A DNA stretch of 64,000 nucleotides. It comes from Bradyrhizobium sp. STM 3843. Lineage in GTDB: Bacteria > Pseudomonadota > Alphaproteobacteria > Rhizobiales > Xanthobacteraceae. Both the position numbers and the translations under genes were made by a program. Shown piece by piece: positions 62,657 to 64,000 of this stretch. Under the pieces are notes generated by a model. It saw nothing but the letters and a program-made list of their open reading frames with translations. It was not told the origin of the DNA and made no database searches. Position 1 is the first letter of the stretch. Each line of letters starts with the position of its first letter. The DNA lies in contig NZ_CAFK01000253.1 of NCBI RefSeq assembly GCF_000239815.1, positions 39,313 to 103,312 on the forward strand. The letters run 5' to 3'.

Positions 62657-62830
62657 GGGATTCTCGCGTGAAGAATGGATCGGTGCCGGCCACGCCGGAT
62701 GGCGATTGGCCCGCTTCTTCAACGCAGATGTCCGCCAGAGCTGGCGTCACGAGTTGTGTCTGATCGTGTCGGTGTGCTGCTTTGCTAATGAACGCTTAAA
62801 GCAGACAATCGCCCGCACTTTCCTCCCTCC

Positions 62831-62882
62831 GTCATTCCGGGGCATTCGCGCACGCGCGGATGAGCCCGGAATCCATAACCCG
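62831..62882. repeat. Fragment of dispersed repeat family C
   Basis: GTCATTCCGGGGCATTCGCG to CCCGGAATCCATAACCC shares the left end of the copies at 33231 and 39092 but lacks the right end. Confidence 0.6.
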
Positions 62883-62914
62883 TGCCGAAAATGGCGAGGC
62901 GGGCATCAAGCCTG

Positions 62915-63172
62915 TCACTCAGTATAGGTCCGCCAGCGCTCCGCACGTCGGAAGTGGGTGACCGTCAGACAGCGGCGGGCCCGGCTGATCTGGGCATCGG
63001 TCGCGCCGTGACTGCGCGCATACATCTCGGCCACCGCCGCGGTGTATTTCTCGACATAATATCGCACCTCCGAGCAGGAGATCTGATGCTCCAGCCCTGG
63101 TTCGCTCGCGGCCTGCAGCTCCGAACCCATCGCCAGCATCAGAACACCTGCGCAGATCACACCCCGCAACAT
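62915..63172 (-). CDS. Small exported protein of unknown function
   Basis: An 85-residue protein with a signal peptide (MLRGVICAGVLMLAMGSELQ, cleavage after QAA). The mature 60 residues include SCSEVRYYVEKYTAAVAEMY and ARSHGATDAQISRARRCLTV. The two Cys probably form a disulfide that closes a helical hairpin. Similar proteins are common in rhizobia as unnamed families. The 267-base gap beyond its start holds only its promoter region and nothing else I recognise. Confidence 0.7.
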   Translation of the reverse strand: MLRGVICAGVLMLAMGSELQAASEPGLEHQISCSEVRYYVEKYTAAVAEMYARSHGATDAQISRARRCLTVTHFRRAERWRTYTE

Positions 63173-63439
63173 CGACGTCCCCCCGTCAACAGAACACAGT
63201 TGGACAGCAGGTCTGAATCGTGCCGGCAGCGCAAATTAACATTGCTGGTTGTAGCGAAGTTTGCGGACAGTGTTGCGCGGCAGTGTCACCGAGCTGTCAT
63301 GCCGCGTTCCGCGCCCGGAACCTACGACGTCTGACAGTGCACGCGAACGGGCTTCGAGTTCTGCCGTTTTGCACCATGGGATCGGCTGCCCTGTGTTTGC
63401 TGACGGGAAAACGGAATGCGATCGAACGGCCCCGCCACT

Positions 63440-63850
63440 TTATCGGCCGATCGAGCCCCCCTGCAGACGATCCGGTGAGCGGAGATATCCCTTCTGAGAC
63501 AGCTTCACGACCTGACAGTTCGCTTTCAGTATCTCTATATGGGCGGCCCCAATTGAGACTTGTTGGAGGGATGCGGGATGATCTTCTGCGCTACGGCTGC
63601 CGTCGATGATCCACCGATCTCCTCCATCCTTGAGGCGGAGCGGACGCTCTGTCTCGAAATCCGCATCTCCATAAATCTTCCTGAAGATCATCTCCGCGAG
63701 GGCCAGCGCGATCTCCGAGGATGCGAGTTCCACACCCGTTGCACGAAACAGCAACATCGAAGGATCTTCGTGCGCCGTCGGCACTGTTTCTCTCGCGGTG
63801 GCGGCCTGGATCAACAGCATCGAGAGCACGACAGAAACAAAGCGCGGCAT
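63440..63850 (-). CDS. Exported NTF2-fold-immunity-like protein
   Basis: This 136-residue protein has a short signal peptide (MPRFVSVVLSMLLIQAATAR). The core, ALALAEMIFRKIYGDADFET and RPLRLKDGGDRWIIDGSR, then AHIEILKANCQVVKLSQKG, matches what I remember of the NTF2 fold immunity domain: A-x-A-x-x-I-(7)-Y-G, polar R-P strand, W-I-(V/I)-x-G, and I-x-(I/K)-x-x-(6)-K. Such domains appear as immunity proteins next to toxins, but also alone. No toxin gene is visible here. An in-frame short signal and family match make it a real gene. Confidence 0.7.
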   Translation of the reverse strand: MPRFVSVVLSMLLIQAATARETVPTAHEDPSMLLFRATGVELASSEIALALAEMIFRKIYGDADFETERPLRLKDGGDRWIIDGSRSAEDHPASLQQVSIGAAHIEILKANCQVVKLSQKGYLRSPDRLQGGSIGR

Positions 63851-64000
63851 GACGGGTACCTGGCTATATCAAGAGATGTTAGGAGTAGTCCTCTTGTCGC
63901 GAGCAACGTTGGATCGCAACTGCAACATCATGGCTGCCCGACGGGCGAAGCACTCCGCCCTTCTCCCAAAATCCTGTCAAGTCCTTCGGAAAAACATAAA

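Noticed and set aside
63930..64000. Open frame and repeat-like text at the right edge (CCTGTCAAGTCC)
   Set aside because: It looks like the beginning of a dispersed intergenic repeat I vaguely recognise, but it is cut by the window and no second copy is visible here.

Overview
The window looks like a chromosomal segment of a slow-growing rhizobial alphaproteobacterium, most likely Bradyrhizobium or a close relative. The grounds are very high GC, a BJP-1-like class B3 metallo-beta-lactamase, an alphaproteobacterial RibB-X fusion, GGAAC-N17-GTT (EcfG-type) promoters, and several families of palindromic intergenic repeats that I associate with Bradyrhizobium. I see no rRNA or tRNA genes, CRISPR array, prophage or insertion sequence. 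Family calls come from reading motifs and from memory of the families, not from searches.

Layout. (1) 1-11.9 kb is a catabolic island. A truncated enamidase-like amidohydrolase and a LysR regulator run leftward. A tightly packed rightward operon of about 10 kb encodes a YcsF/PxpA protein, a stand-alone biotin carboxyl carrier, a biotin carboxylase, PxpB- and PxpC-like carboxyltransferase halves, a TorT-like binding protein, an RbsA/RbsC-type ABC transporter, a decayed shikimate-dehydrogenase-like remnant, an aldose-epimerase-family protein and a mandelate-racemase-type enolase. The carboxylase parts match a urea carboxylase split into separate genes, and I propose uptake and carboxylation-assisted opening of a cyclic amide or related compound. 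(2) 12-35 kb holds mixed metabolism and envelope genes: aldo/keto reductase, Tat-exported amidohydrolase, MocR/LysN-type aminotransferase, RibB-X, glutaryl-CoA dehydrogenase, MBL hydrolase, MFS transporter, Leu/Ile/Val-type binding protein, acyl-CoA ligase, extensin-like protein, L,D-transpeptidase, CorA, a poly-histidine exported protein, SDR, PdxH, a surface lipoprotein and a DnaJ-class protein. (3) 36-37.5 kb is an ECF sigma/anti-sigma operon with a 36-codon ORF fused between them by ATGA overlaps at both ends. (4) 37.6-44.8 kb carries FabI, a histidine phosphatase, AroC, a class III nucleotidyl cyclase, ClpS, a VWA/DUF1194 protein, a nucleotidyltransferase and an RlpA-like lipoprotein. (5) 45-53.4 kb is a leftward block: histone-deacetylase family, XseB, an alpha/beta hydrolase, Dxs, a deoxyribosyltransferase-like protein, TlyA and an RNA uracil methyltransferase. 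(6) 53.6-64 kb has a 5'-nucleotidase, class B3 beta-lactamase, enoyl-CoA hydratase, DUF899, FAD monooxygenase, DUF1330, GFA-family protein, a serine-rich protein and small exported proteins including an NTF2-fold-immunity-like one.

Points most worth following: the split biotin-dependent carboxylase operon and its dedicated transporter; the translationally coupled micro-ORF between sigma and anti-sigma; three small exported-protein genes that each sit just downstream of an exact GGAAC-N17-GTT promoter, implying membership of the general stress regulon; and repeats that supply the TAG stop codons of two genes.
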